NCBI RefSeq assembly: GCF_036885605.1 | Contig: NZ_CP142523.1 | Location: 3,224,001 to 3,288,000, forward strand | Reading direction: 5' to 3' | Length of the DNA: 64,000 bases | Source: Janthinobacterium sp. TB1-E2 | GTDB taxonomy: Bacteria > Pseudomonadota > Gammaproteobacteria > Burkholderiales > Burkholderiaceae_D | Part shown: one piece after another, positions 18,646 to 28,025 of the stretch | Position numbering within the stretch: the stretch's first letter is position 1 | How the letters are laid out: each line of letters starts with the position of its first letter | The notes under the pieces: model-generated | The model's input: only the letters and a program-made list of their open reading frames with translations | Told to the model about the DNA's origin: nothing | The model's database searches: none | Made by a program: the position numbers and the translations under genes

Positions 18646-19824
18646 CTACCGCGCTTGCGCGCCGCCGCCATGCGCCAGCAGGCGCAACACGACTTCTTTC
18701 TGGAATGAACGGAACTCCTTGTCGGCGCTGACGTTGGCGAAGGCCAGCACGGCTGTCTTGCTGGCGCGGTCGACGCAGACGACGGACGCGGCGCCCGGGT
18801 CGCCGCCACTGTGCGTGGCCAGCGGCCTGCCGTCGACGTCGCGCAGCAGCCACACGAGGGCTTGCCGCACGGACGAATCGGCGGGCACGACGGGGGCTGC
18901 TTGAGGCGCGAAAAACAATTGCAGGGTGGAGTCTTGCAGGTAGCGATGGCCATCGACCCGGCCGCCATTGCTGAAGATGGCCAGGAAGCGGGCAAAGTCA
19001 TGCGCCGAGCTGCGCAGCAGGCCGGCCGGCCAGTCCGGATAGCCGACGGGCGGCAGCGCTTGCAGGCCCGGCTCCTTGTGCGCGTACGGCTGGGCTACGA
19101 CGGCGCGCCGCGGCAAGCCAGCCAGTTTCCACGCCGTGCTGTCCATGCCCAGCGGTTCGAACAGGTGCTCGTGGGTAAAGGCGTCGAGGCCATCGGGGTT
19201 CAAACGGCCCACCAGATAGCCGAGCAGGGCGATGCCGACATTGCTGTAGCGCCATTCCGTGCCGGGCCGGGCCGCAAACGACACGTCCGCGTCATACCAG
19301 GCGCCGCCGCGCGACAGGTAACCCTTGACGAAGTCGCGCAGCGGTAATCGCGGGTCGCCCTGCACGGCAAACGTCGTCGTCTTTTCGTACACGGCGTCGG
19401 AAATGCCCGAGGTGTGGCTGAGCAAATGGCGAAAGGTGATGGGCACGTCGGGAAACTTCGGATGCATGAGCGGGAAGTCCAGGTAGGCCGCCACCTTGTC
19501 GTCGAGCTGGAAGGCGCCCTGTTCCAGCAGCATCATGGCGGCCGTGGCCGTGACGAGCTTGCTGACGGAGGCGACATGGAACACCGTGCTGGCGTCGGCC
19601 TTCTTGCCGGCCTGGATGTCGGCCCAGCCATAGCCGCGCGCGAAAATCGTTTGCTCGCCGCGCACCACGGCCACGCTCATGCCCGGCGTTTCCGTGCGGG
19701 CCAGGCCATCGCGCATGAATCTGTCAAATGCCGTTTCCCACGCCAGCCTGGCCGGATCGGTGGCGCAGCCCGTTTGCAGCAGGGCCATCGAGACGCCCAG
19801 TCCCAGCACGCTTCTTCGTTTCAT
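18646..19824 (-). CDS. Serine hydrolase of the beta-lactamase/class C family, lipoprotein
   Basis: A 392-residue protein of the beta-lactamase-fold (class C, esterase or D-aminopeptidase-like) family. It begins with a lipoprotein signal (MKRRSVLGLGVSMALLQTGC, lipid-modified Cys20), so it is membrane-anchored in the periplasm or outer membrane. The catalytic SxxK is Ser86-Val-Ser-Lys89 in HVASVSKL, and the YxN motif is Tyr193-Ser-Asn195 in WRYSNVGIALLGYLVG. LLSHTSGISD is another family hallmark. The HSGGDPGA region stands in place of the KTG box (HxG type), which favours esterase or peptidase activity over true beta-lactamase. Substrate unknown. Confidence 0.85.
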   Translation of the reverse strand: MKRRSVLGLGVSMALLQTGCATDPARLAWETAFDRFMRDGLARTETPGMSVAVVRGEQTIFARGYGWADIQAGKKADASTVFHVASVSKLVTATAAMMLLEQGAFQLDDKVAAYLDFPLMHPKFPDVPITFRHLLSHTSGISDAVYEKTTTFAVQGDPRLPLRDFVKGYLSRGGAWYDADVSFAARPGTEWRYSNVGIALLGYLVGRLNPDGLDAFTHEHLFEPLGMDSTAWKLAGLPRRAVVAQPYAHKEPGLQALPPVGYPDWPAGLLRSSAHDFARFLAIFSNGGRVDGHRYLQDSTLQLFFAPQAAPVVPADSSVRQALVWLLRDVDGRPLATHSGGDPGAASVVCVDRASKTAVLAFANVSADKEFRSFQKEVVLRLLAHGGGAQAR

Positions 19825-19933
19825 TGCTTCTCTCTTTTGCCATTTTTAATTATCTTAACAATATTTCCGCCCGTCATAGGCGCAATTGACAAAACATTGC
19901 TTTGAAGCAGTGATAAATAGGTGCCGCCGGCGC

Positions 19934-21229
19934 CTATTTGCGCCAGTAGCGTTCCAGCAGCGGTTTGACCGTCAGGCCGTGGGCGACGATGGAGAGGATG
20001 ACGACGACGAGGGTGATGTCGGCCAGTTCGCGCGCCAGGCCGTCCGCCAGGCCATGCGCGATGGCATAGCTGAGGTAGTACAGCGAGCCGATGCCGCGCA
20101 CGCCGAACCAGGCGGCCAGCCCGCGCAGGCGCACGCTGGTGCCCGAGGCCAGCAGACCGAGCATCACGCTGGCCGGGCGCGCCACCAGCAGCAGGAACAG
20201 CGCCACGCTCCACGCCTGCCAGCTCCAGGCGGCGGCCGTGACGGCGCCGCCCAGCAGCAGCACCAGGGTCAGTTCGGACAGGCGTTCCAGGTGTTCCTTG
20301 AAGACGAGGGATTCGCCGCTGACGGTCAGCGGCACGTCGCTGTCGTGCGGCTTGGCGGCGGACACGGCATGGGTTTCCTCGGCCTGCAGCAAGCCGTGCC
20401 GGTCTTTCGGCGCGCCGGCCAGCCGCAGTTCCGTCTGGCGCAAGGCCACGCCGGCGAAGAACACGGCCAGAAAGCCCCACGCGTGCAGCCACGTGGACAC
20501 GCCATACACGAGGGCGATCAAGCCCAGGGCCGCCAGGTCGTCCAGCATCGCGTGTTTCGGCTCCTTCGCGCGCACCTGCCAGCCCAGCCAGGCCAGCAGC
20601 GCGCCGCCGGCCGCGCCCATGCCAATGGCGCCCGCGCTGGCCCAGACCAGATCGCGCCACAGCCAGGTGACCCCGTGCGGCCCCAGCTCATGCAGGCCCA
20701 GCAAGCCCAGACCCAGCATGACGAAGGGAAAGCCGCTGCCATCGTTCATGCCCGCTTCGCTGGTCAGCATGAAGCGCAATTGCTCGCGGTCGCCCGCATG
20801 GCGCAGCTGCACGTCGGTGGCCAGCACGGGGTCGGTGGGCGCGAGGATGGCGCCCAGCAGTATGCCCGCGCCCAGGGGCAGGCCCAGCACCAGGCACGCA
20901 AAGGCCGCCACCAGGGCCACGGAGATGGCCATCGACAGCCACGCCAGGCGCAGCGACGGCAGCCAGCGCGCCAGGCTGAAGGGCACGGGCATCTTGACGC
21001 CGGCGGAAAACAGGGAGATGAGGACGGCGATTTCCGTCAGGGTTTCCAGCAGTGGCGCTTGCTGCACCAGGTCGAACGAAAACAGGCCGAGGAACATGGG
21101 CCCCAGCAGCAGGCCCACGCCCAGGTAAGCCATGGCCGAGGTCAATGGCAGGCGCGCGATGCCATCGGCGCCCAGGCCACGCGCCAGCATCAGGCAACCG
21201 ATCAGGATGAACCAGGCGGTGGTGCTCAT
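19934..21229 (-). CDS. Cation:proton antiporter (CPA1/NhaP-like)
   Basis: An inner-membrane protein of about 431 residues with around twelve hydrophobic segments. Recognisable features are LGAILAPTDPVLATDVQL, the conserved ...PTDP... of monovalent cation/proton antiporters, and TSEAGMNDGSGFPF, which carries the ion-binding Asp of the NhaP/CPA1 branch. The ATG at 21229 starts MSTTAWFILIGCLMLARG, a membrane segment; an ATG three codons upstream is possible. No ribosome site stands out. It would exchange Na+ or K+ for H+; the actual ion cannot be told. It is downstream of the MscS gene on the same strand, and the two may form an osmotic/ionic stress unit. Confidence 0.88.
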   Translation of the reverse strand: MSTTAWFILIGCLMLARGLGADGIARLPLTSAMAYLGVGLLLGPMFLGLFSFDLVQQAPLLETLTEIAVLISLFSAGVKMPVPFSLARWLPSLRLAWLSMAISVALVAAFACLVLGLPLGAGILLGAILAPTDPVLATDVQLRHAGDREQLRFMLTSEAGMNDGSGFPFVMLGLGLLGLHELGPHGVTWLWRDLVWASAGAIGMGAAGGALLAWLGWQVRAKEPKHAMLDDLAALGLIALVYGVSTWLHAWGFLAVFFAGVALRQTELRLAGAPKDRHGLLQAEETHAVSAAKPHDSDVPLTVSGESLVFKEHLERLSELTLVLLLGGAVTAAAWSWQAWSVALFLLLVARPASVMLGLLASGTSVRLRGLAAWFGVRGIGSLYYLSYAIAHGLADGLARELADITLVVVILSIVAHGLTVKPLLERYWRK

Positions 21230-21280
21230 GCAAACCATTGTAGCGGCGCGCGGGCAAGGGCAGCGCGCCGCACGGTTTTT

Positions 21281-22396
21281 TTATGCTTTGTGCAGCGACA
21301 CGCTGTCGTTCTGTACCTGCATGGCGTGCAGCTCGATGGGGTCGTGCGTGGAGCGCAAGCGGGGCAGGCCGTGCGGATAGTGGGTGGTGATGAAGGCCAG
21401 CATCTGCTCGCGTACCATGCAGCGCAATTCGAACGCCGTGCCTGAATCGACAGCGCTGATGAGGAAACGCACACGCACGGCCCGCTCGTTCGAATCCGTC
21501 GCCTGCACGGTGCAGACCCGGCCATCCCATTGCTTGGCGCCTTCGCAGATGCGCGTCAGTTCCGCGCGCAGCGGCTCGATCGGGATGCTGAAATCGAGCC
21601 ACAGGAACACTGTGCCCAGGATCTCCGAGGAGGTATGCGTCCAGTTCTCGAACGGATTTTCAATGAACCACTGCAGCGGCACGATCAAACGGCGCTCGTC
21701 CCATACGCGCACGACCACATACGTGCCCTTGATTTCCTCGACCGTGCCCCATTCTCCGTTGACGATCAGCACGTCGTCGATGCGGATCGGTTGAGAGAAC
21801 GCAATTTGCAGGCCTGCGATGAAATTGCCGAGCACGGGCCGGGCGGCGATACCGGCCACCAGGCCCGCCACGCCGGCCGACGCCAGCAGGCTGGCGCCGA
21901 TCTGCCGCGCGCCGGGCAAGGTCAGCAGCACGAAGGACAGGCCCAGGAGGACCACGATGGCGTGCGCGCTGCGTGTGAGCACGCGGGCCTGGGTGATCCG
22001 GCGCCGCGCGCGCAGGTTGTCGGCCGCGTCGACGGGATTGATCTGGGAAATCGTGATGCTGAGCGATTCGATGCATTGCATGGCCAGCCAGGTCAGCGCG
22101 ATGATCAGCGCCACGCTGGCCAGGTGCGACATGGCGACCAGGCCCGGCGTGTCGTCGGGCGCGCTGGCCAGCACCATGCGCAAGCCGAAGACGATCAGGC
22201 ACAGCTGGCTGGCGCGGAAGGCCACGCGCGCGACGTTGCTGGCAAGCGGGTGGCCATTGGCCAGTCTTTTCAGCAGGCCGATGCCGGCCCGGTGCACGCC
22301 GATGGCAACCAGGGTGACGAGCAGGGCGGAAACGAGCACGGTCAGCGCCGAGCGCAGCGGGCCTCCCATCAGCGAGTGGAACGTGCTGAGATCCAT
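21281..22396 (-). CDS. MscS-family mechanosensitive ion channel
   Basis: A 371-residue small-conductance mechanosensitive channel. The ATG at 22396 has AAGGAG nine bases upstream. There are about five hydrophobic segments; the pore-lining helix and MscS beta domain start at ASLLASAGVAGLVAGIAARP, continue as VLGNFIAGLQIAFSQPIRID, then DVLIVNGEWGTVEEIKGTYV and WDERRLIVPLQWFIENPFENW, all typical of the family. The channel opens on membrane tension after hypo-osmotic shock. The next gene on the same strand is the antiporter; the divergent neighbour is the trehalose operon, so three osmotic-stress functions meet here. Confidence 0.92.
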   Translation of the reverse strand: MDLSTFHSLMGGPLRSALTVLVSALLVTLVAIGVHRAGIGLLKRLANGHPLASNVARVAFRASQLCLIVFGLRMVLASAPDDTPGLVAMSHLASVALIIALTWLAMQCIESLSITISQINPVDAADNLRARRRITQARVLTRSAHAIVVLLGLSFVLLTLPGARQIGASLLASAGVAGLVAGIAARPVLGNFIAGLQIAFSQPIRIDDVLIVNGEWGTVEEIKGTYVVVRVWDERRLIVPLQWFIENPFENWTHTSSEILGTVFLWLDFSIPIEPLRAELTRICEGAKQWDGRVCTVQATDSNERAVRVRFLISAVDSGTAFELRCMVREQMLAFITTHYPHGLPRLRSTHDPIELHAMQVQNDSVSLHKA

Positions 22397-22635
22397 AGGC
22401 GAAAACTCCTTGTTCTTAAATGAAATGGATGTCGGAAGCGGGTATTTTACGGGCAGATGGCGTAACGGGGGCGTGCGTTGCCGTACGGATAAGACTTGCG
22501 TCAACGTGGATACTTGCAGAAATTGCTGCGCTGCGCCATGTCACGTTGACGTTTCAATACGGAAAGCAAACGGGCGTCGCCGCAGTGGAAACATAGTCAT
22601 ACTTGCCATGCTTTTTGTTTTTGCAAAGGAAAACG

Positions 22636-24921
22636 ATGATAGTACGATCACTCCGAATGTCCTTGCGCTTCATCCTGCCACTGGCCCTGGTGCTGGGACT
22701 GTTTGCCTATATCGTGGTACCCCTGCTCGACAACATCACCCTGCGCTGGTATGTGCGCGATCTCGACAGCCGGGCAGAACTGCTCGCCGGAACCCTCCGG
22801 CCTTCGCTCACCGAATACCTGCCCGCGCAGGATGCCACCCGCATCAGCGAACTGTTCCAGGGCGCCACGCGCGACGAGCGCCTGATCGCCATCGGCTTTT
22901 GCGACAATGCGGGCCATTTGCTGTACCAGTCCGCGCAATACCCCGCTTCGATCGGCTGCTGGAGCACGCCTTCCACGGGCGGCTTGTACAAATCCCTGGC
23001 GCAATTGCCGCAAGGGCAAGTCCATATCAGCGAAACGCCCGTGATGCAGGATGCGTCCCAGCTGGGCCGGTTGGTGCTGGTGCAGGACATGAGCTTTGTC
23101 GAGCGCCGCAATACCGATACCAAACGTTTCATTTTTGCCTTCCTGGCCGTGCTGGCCGTGCTGATTTCCCTGATGACCGTGTTCGTGGCCCACCTGAGCT
23201 GGCGCGGCTGGCTGGCGGCCGTCAAGGACATTTTGCGCGGCGAATTGCTGTCGAAGAATAATCCTGCCGTTGCCGCCGCCGCACCGGCCGCCGCGCCCGC
23301 GCCGCCGCCGGAAATGCAGCCGCTGATCGGCGACTTGCGCGAATTGCTGCAGGAATACCATCTGGAACGCCAGGGCGATAACGGCTGGTCGTCCGACTGG
23401 ACGCCGGACAAGCTGCGCGCCTTGCTGGAAGCGGACCTGTCGGGCGACCAGGTGCTCGTGGTGTCGAACCGCGAACCGTATATCCACACCAAAACGGAGA
23501 CCGGTGTTGCGGTGCAGCGTCCCGCCAGCGGCCTGGTGACGGCCGTGGAAGCCGTGATGCGCGCCTGCTCCGGCACGTGGATCGCGCATGGCGCCGGTTC
23601 CGCCGACCGCGAGACGGTTGACAAGCTCGACCACGTGCCCGTGCCGCCCGATAACCCCAGCTATACCTTGCGCCGCGTGTGGCTGACGCAAGAGGAAGAG
23701 CAGGGCTATTATTATGGCTTCGCCAATGAAGGCATGTGGCCGCTGTGCCATATCGCCCATGTGCGCCCCGTGTTCCGCTCGTCCGACTGGGAGCAGTATG
23801 TGAAGGTCAACCGCCGCTTTGCCGACGCCGTGATCGCCGAGGCGAAGGCGGACAACCCCGTCGTACTGGTGCAGGATTACCACTTTGCCTTGCTGCCGCG
23901 CATGGTGCGCGAAGCCTTGCCGAAGGCGACGATTATCACTTTCTGGCATATCCCGTGGCCGAACTCGGAATCGTTCGGCATTTGCCCATGGCGCGAAGAA
24001 ATCCTCGACGGCTTGCTGGGCAGCACGATTCTCGGCTTCCACACGCCATTCCACCGCAAGAATTTCCTCGAAACGGTGGACCGCTACCTGGAAACCCGTA
24101 TCGAACCGGAAGCGTCGACCATTTCCTATGGCGGCGAGATGACGCAGGTCGAGGATTATCCGATTTCCATCGCCTGGCCGGAAGATAACCCGGACCAGCC
24201 CGACGTGGCCACGTGCCGCGCACAGATTCGCAGCGAACTGGGCGTGGCGCCCGACCACTTGCTGGGCATCGGCGTGGACCGCCTCGACTACACGAAAGGC
24301 ATCGTCGAGCGCTTCCAGGCCGTCGAGCGCATGCTGGAGCAGCAGCCCGGCATGGTCGGTCATTTTACCTTCGTGCAAATCGCCGCCCCGAGCCGCGCGT
24401 CGCTCGATGAATACCAGAGTTTCGACGCCCGGGTGCGCAAGATGGTCGAACGCATCAACCGCCGCTTCGGCAGCGGCGACTATGTGCCCATCCTGCTGAA
24501 AGCCGAACACCATGGCCAGGACGACTTGCAGCGCTATTTCCGCGCCTCGGAAGTCTGCATGGTGACAAGCTTGCATGACGGCATGAATCTGGTGGCCAAG
24601 GAATTCATCGCCGCGCGCGACGACGAGCTGGGCGTGCTGGTGCTGAGCCAGTTCACGGGCGCCGCGCGCGAGCTGCACGAAGCGCTGATCATCAACCCCT
24701 ACCATATCGAGCAGGGCGCCGACGCCCTGTACCGCGCCCTAGTGATGCCGCCCGTGGAACAGCGCGAGCGCATGAAGAGCATGCGGGCCCGTGTGAAACA
24801 TTTCAATGTCTACCGCTGGGCCGGGCGCATGCTGCTCGATGCGGCCCGTCTGCGCCAGCGCGACAAGGTCATGACCAAGATCGATGCCCACAGCCGCATC
24901 AAGCGGCGCAAGGGGATCTGA
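22636..24921 (+). CDS. otsA: Trehalose-6-phosphate synthase with membrane-anchored sensor-like N-terminus
   Basis: A 761-residue protein; the ATG at 22636 has AAGGA at good spacing. Residues 11-30 and 165-187 are membrane helices enclosing a ~130-residue predicted periplasmic domain (contains [13 protein letters not shown], sensor-like). A Pro/Ala linker (about 209-226) follows, then a GT20 synthase domain from about 272 to the end: [57 protein letters not shown] and [13 protein letters not shown]. It transfers glucose from UDP-glucose to glucose-6-phosphate. E. coli OtsA has no such extension, so synthesis here may be tied to the membrane or an outside signal. The stop overlaps the phosphatase start (TGATG). 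Confidence 0.9.
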   Translation: MIVRSLRMSLRFILPLALVLGLFAYIVVPLLDNITLRWYVRDLDSRAELLAGTLRPSLTEYLPAQDATRISELFQGATRDERLIAIGFCDNAGHLLYQSAQYPASIGCWSTPSTGGLYKSLAQLPQGQVHISETPVMQDASQLGRLVLVQDMSFVERRNTDTKRFIFAFLAVLAVLISLMTVFVAHLSWRGWLAAVKDILRGELLSKNNPAVAAAAPAAAPAPPPEMQPLIGDLRELLQEYHLERQGDNGWSSDWTPDKLRALLEADLSGDQVLVVSNREPYIHTKTETGVAVQRPASGLVTAVEAVMRACSGTWIAHGAGSADRETVDKLDHVPVPPDNPSYTLRRVWLTQEEEQGYYYGFANEGMWPLCHIAHVRPVFRSSDWEQYVKVNRRFADAVIAEAKADNPVVLVQDYHFALLPRMVREALPKATIITFWHIPWPNSESFGICPWREEILDGLLGSTILGFHTPFHRKNFLETVDRYLETRIEPEASTISYGGEMTQVEDYPISIAWPEDNPDQPDVATCRAQIRSELGVAPDHLLGIGVDRLDYTKGIVERFQAVERMLEQQPGMVGHFTFVQIAAPSRASLDEYQSFDARVRKMVERINRRFGSGDYVPILLKAEHHGQDDLQRYFRASEVCMVTSLHDGMNLVAKEFIAARDDELGVLVLSQFTGAARELHEALIINPYHIEQGADALYRALVMPPVEQRERMKSMRARVKHFNVYRWAGRMLLDAARLRQRDKVMTKIDAHSRIKRRKGI

Positions 24922-25682
24922 TGGCGGAGATCCCTGACGATAGCGCAGCCTTGCTGCAACTGCTGAGTGCGCCCGGCAGCGCCGTTTTCTTCGACTTCGA
25001 CGGCACCCTGGTCGACCTGGCGCCCACGCCCGACGGCGTGCGCCTGGAAGCGGGCGTGGTCGACGCGCTGATGCTGCTGGCGCGCTGGCATGGCGGCGCG
25101 CTGGCCCTCGTTTCCGGCCGCCCCGTGGCGCAGATCGATGCCATGCTGGCGCCGCTGATCTTGCCCGTGGCCGGCGTGCATGGCGTGGAGCGGCGCGGCG
25201 CCGACGGCACACGGCATGTGGCGGCCACGCCCGACGTGTCGTCCGTGCTGGCGCATGCCCGCGCACTGGCGGCGGTGTACCCCGGCTTGCTGGTGGAACA
25301 CAAGCGCGGCGCCGTGGCCCTGCATTACCGGCTGGCGCCGGAATTGGAGCAGCTGTGCCTGCAGGAAATGACGCTGGCCGTGCAAGCGTGCCCCGGTCTT
25401 TTGCTGTTGCATGGCAAAATGGTTCTGGAAGCCAAGCCGGCCGCCACGGACAAGGGCGGCGCCATTGCCGCCTTCATGGCCGAGGCGCCGTTCAAGGGAC
25501 GCCGTCCCGTCTTCGCGGGCGACGATACCACCGACGAGGCAGGTTTTGCCTATGTTCAACAAATTGGGGGGCAGGGCGTGAAAGTGGGCAGCGGCCCCAG
25601 CGCCGCCAGCCTGCGCCTGGCCAGCCCGGACGTCTTGCGCACCGTATTGCTGGCCGCGTCCGTATCCCCGTTCAAGGAGTAG
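24921..25682 (+). CDS. otsB: Trehalose-6-phosphate phosphatase
   Basis: A 253-residue HAD-family phosphatase that removes phosphate from trehalose-6-phosphate to give trehalose. The HAD nucleophile motif is FFDFDGTLVDLAPTPDGVRL near residues 25-45, the second motif is VSGRPVAQID, and the acidic metal site is FAGDDTTDEAGF near residue 200. Length and motifs are normal for OtsB. The start overlaps the synthase stop by one base, implying coupled translation, and the GH15 gene starts three bases after its stop. Confidence 0.93.
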   Translation: MAEIPDDSAALLQLLSAPGSAVFFDFDGTLVDLAPTPDGVRLEAGVVDALMLLARWHGGALALVSGRPVAQIDAMLAPLILPVAGVHGVERRGADGTRHVAATPDVSSVLAHARALAAVYPGLLVEHKRGAVALHYRLAPELEQLCLQEMTLAVQACPGLLLLHGKMVLEAKPAATDKGGAIAAFMAEAPFKGRRPVFAGDDTTDEAGFAYVQQIGGQGVKVGSGPSAASLRLASPDVLRTVLLAASVSPFKE

Positions 25683-25685
25683 CCG

Positions 25686-27527
25686 ATGACGACATCCTAT
25701 GACACCCCCAGCGGCGCCCACGCGTCCGCCGCCACCGCACCGCCCGGGCAAGCGTCCCTCAACTGCGGCGTGGTGGGCAATTGCGCCTTCAGCGCCCTGA
25801 TCGACCAGGCAGGGCAGGTCGTCTGGTCCTGCCTGCCCCGTTTCGATGGCGACCCCGTCTTCAATACCTTGCTGGACGCGACGGAAAACGGCAGCGTGTG
25901 GGCCATCGACATTGAAAACTTTGCCCGCAGCGAGCAATTCTACGAGCCGAACACGGCCGTACTGCGCACGCGGCTGTACGACACGGATGGGCGCGGCGTG
26001 GAAATCACGGATTTCGCGCCCCGCTTCCTCAGCCGCGACCGCATGTTCCGCCCGCTGATGCTGATCCGCCGCGTGCGTCCGCTCGATCACGCCGTGCGCA
26101 TCCGCGTGCGCCTGCGCCCCCGCTACGACTGGGGCAAGCTGGCGCCGCAGGTCACGCAGGGCAGCCACCACATCCGCTATGTGGGGCCGGAACAGACCTT
26201 GCGTCTGAACACCGATGTTTCGCTCAACTATGTGCTGAGTGAAACGTATTTCGTTCTGGGCGGCACCGCCAACTTCCTGCTGGGCCCCGATGAAACCCTG
26301 GCCGGCGGCATCGACGAGACGGCGCGCATCTTCGAAAAGGAAACGATTAACTATTGGCGCACCTACACGCGGCGCCTGGCCGTGCCGCTGGAATGGCAGG
26401 ACGTGGTCATCCGCGCGGCCATCACATTAAAACTGTCTTTATATGAGGACACGGGCGCCATCATCGCCGCCATGACGACGAGCATTCCGGAAGCGCCGGG
26501 CAGCAGCCGCAACTGGGATTACCGTTACTGCTGGCTGCGCGACGCCTTCTTCGTCGTGCGGGCATTGAACAGCCTGTCGGAAGTTGGGACGATGGAAGAG
26601 TATTTGCGCTGGCTGACGAATATCGTCGCCCGCTCGAAAGGCGGCCACATCCAGCCCCTGTACGGCATCGGCCTGGAAGAGCAGTTGCCCGAATCCATGC
26701 TCGACCACTTGCCCGGCTACCGCGGCAATGGTCCCGTGCGCGTCGGCAACCAGGCGCAGGAACACTTTCAGCACGACGTTTATGGCAACATCGTCCTGGG
26801 GGCCGCGCAGGCTTTCCTCGACCACCGCTTGTTCCACCGGGCGGGCAGGGCCGAGTTTGCCGCGCTGGAAGCCGTGGGTGACCAAGCCTTCAAATTGCAC
26901 GCGGAACCGGACGCGGGCATGTGGGAGTTGCGCACGCGGGCCAGGGTCCATACCTCGTCCATGCTGATGAGCTGGGCCGCCTGCGACCGCCTGGCCAAGG
27001 TCGCCCATAAACTGGGCTTGCCGGACCGCGCCGACCACTGGAACAGCCGCGCCGTGCTGATACGCGAGAGATTACTGCGCGAAGCGTGGAGCGAGGAGCG
27101 CCAGGCCTTCGCGGAAAGCCTGGGCGGGCGCGACCTCGACGCATCCGTGCTGCTGATGGCGGAAGTCAACTTCATCGACCCCATGGACCCCCGTTTCATC
27201 GCCACCGTCGACGCGCTGGAAGCATCGCTGTGCGACGGCCCCTACATGCGCCGCTACGAAGCGCCCGATGACTTCGGCAAGCCTGAGACGGCCTTCAACA
27301 TCTGCACCTTCTGGCGCATCGACGCCCTGGCCCGCATCGGCAGGAAAGACGAAGCGCGCAAAATCTTCGAAACGATGTTGATGGCGCGTAATCACCTGGG
27401 TTTGCTGTCGGAAGATACGCATCCGGTGACGGGGGAGATGTGGGGCAATTTCCCGCAGACGTATTCGATGGTGGGCCTGATTAATTGCGCGGTCAGGCTG
27501 TCGGCGCCTTGGGATAGTGCGATTTAA
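25686..27527 (+). CDS. Glycoside hydrolase family 15 protein
   Basis: A 613-residue cytoplasmic (alpha/alpha)6-barrel enzyme of GH15, which includes glucoamylases and trehalases. Features: an N-terminal beta domain (NCGVVGNCAFSALIDQAGQV, WSCLPRFDGDPVF), then the barrel with SRNWDYRYCWLRDAFFV and the acidic end LLSEDTHPVTGEMWGNFPQT, whose glutamates are candidates for catalysis. No signal peptide. It is the third gene of the trehalose operon, so acting on trehalose or a related alpha-glucoside inside the cell is likely; GH15 trehalases exist but sequence alone does not settle the substrate. The ATG at 25686 is preceded by AAGGAG in the end of otsB. Confidence 0.9.
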   Translation: MTTSYDTPSGAHASAATAPPGQASLNCGVVGNCAFSALIDQAGQVVWSCLPRFDGDPVFNTLLDATENGSVWAIDIENFARSEQFYEPNTAVLRTRLYDTDGRGVEITDFAPRFLSRDRMFRPLMLIRRVRPLDHAVRIRVRLRPRYDWGKLAPQVTQGSHHIRYVGPEQTLRLNTDVSLNYVLSETYFVLGGTANFLLGPDETLAGGIDETARIFEKETINYWRTYTRRLAVPLEWQDVVIRAAITLKLSLYEDTGAIIAAMTTSIPEAPGSSRNWDYRYCWLRDAFFVVRALNSLSEVGTMEEYLRWLTNIVARSKGGHIQPLYGIGLEEQLPESMLDHLPGYRGNGPVRVGNQAQEHFQHDVYGNIVLGAAQAFLDHRLFHRAGRAEFAALEAVGDQAFKLHAEPDAGMWELRTRARVHTSSMLMSWAACDRLAKVAHKLGLPDRADHWNSRAVLIRERLLREAWSEERQAFAESLGGRDLDASVLLMAEVNFIDPMDPRFIATVDALEASLCDGPYMRRYEAPDDFGKPETAFNICTFWRIDALARIGRKDEARKIFETMLMARNHLGLLSEDTHPVTGEMWGNFPQTYSMVGLINCAVRLSAPWDSAI

Positions 27528-27625
27528 TTGTGCCATGTCATTACCCGCCAGGTCATCACCAGCCTAGGTGCGCAGGAACACGAAATGCCGAATGGCATCC
27601 ACACTGATCAATACGAAATACCGAG

Positions 27626-27985
27626 ATGACGACCGCAAACGACATTTTAGCGACAATAAATGACAGCATTTTTCTTGAGACTATTTTCCAGAAAGATACT
27701 GATTGGGATGCTGTATTGTGCGCCAGGGAATCTGTTGAGTTTGATGGCGCATGGTGTGCCAGCTACGAAAAAGTGACCTCATCTTGTCCACCTGAAGGCG
27801 CCCTGGTGAAGGGGATCAGGGAGGTCGCATTCAAGAAAGTGTATCAAATCACTGAGAATTCCGACCTTGCTGGCTATGTGTCGGACGATATGGGCCTGAT
27901 TGCACAGGCATGCCACGATAAAGTCGAGATCGACTTTATCGACAATCTCTGGAAAACCTATATGCGCGGAGAGTTTCCAACTTGA
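27626..27985 (+). CDS. Hypothetical protein, 119 residues, AT-richer than neighbours
   Basis: I do not recognise this protein. It starts MTTANDILATINDSIFLETI and contains three cysteines in its first half (ESVEFDGAWCASYE, SCPPEGALVKG). It is predicted soluble and mixed alpha/beta, without a signal peptide. The base composition is visibly lower in GC than the trehalose and malonate genes on either side, which suggests later acquisition. The ribosome site is poor. It stands alone between the GH15 gene and convergent mdcR. Confidence 0.5.
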   Translation: MTTANDILATINDSIFLETIFQKDTDWDAVLCARESVEFDGAWCASYEKVTSSCPPEGALVKGIREVAFKKVYQITENSDLAGYVSDDMGLIAQACHDKVEIDFIDNLWKTYMRGEFPT

Positions 27986-28025
27986 GCTGATACAGGCATG
28001 TTCGCGGCGCATCTGCGACGCCATT

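Noticed and set aside
19886..21445. A 519-codon plus-strand open frame opposite the antiporter
   Set aside because: Gln/Arg/His-rich low-complexity product, typical shadow of a membrane protein gene.
22648..24705. A 685-codon minus-strand open frame opposite the trehalose-6-phosphate synthase
   Set aside because: Antisense shadow; the plus-strand product has clear GT20 motifs and a good ribosome site.
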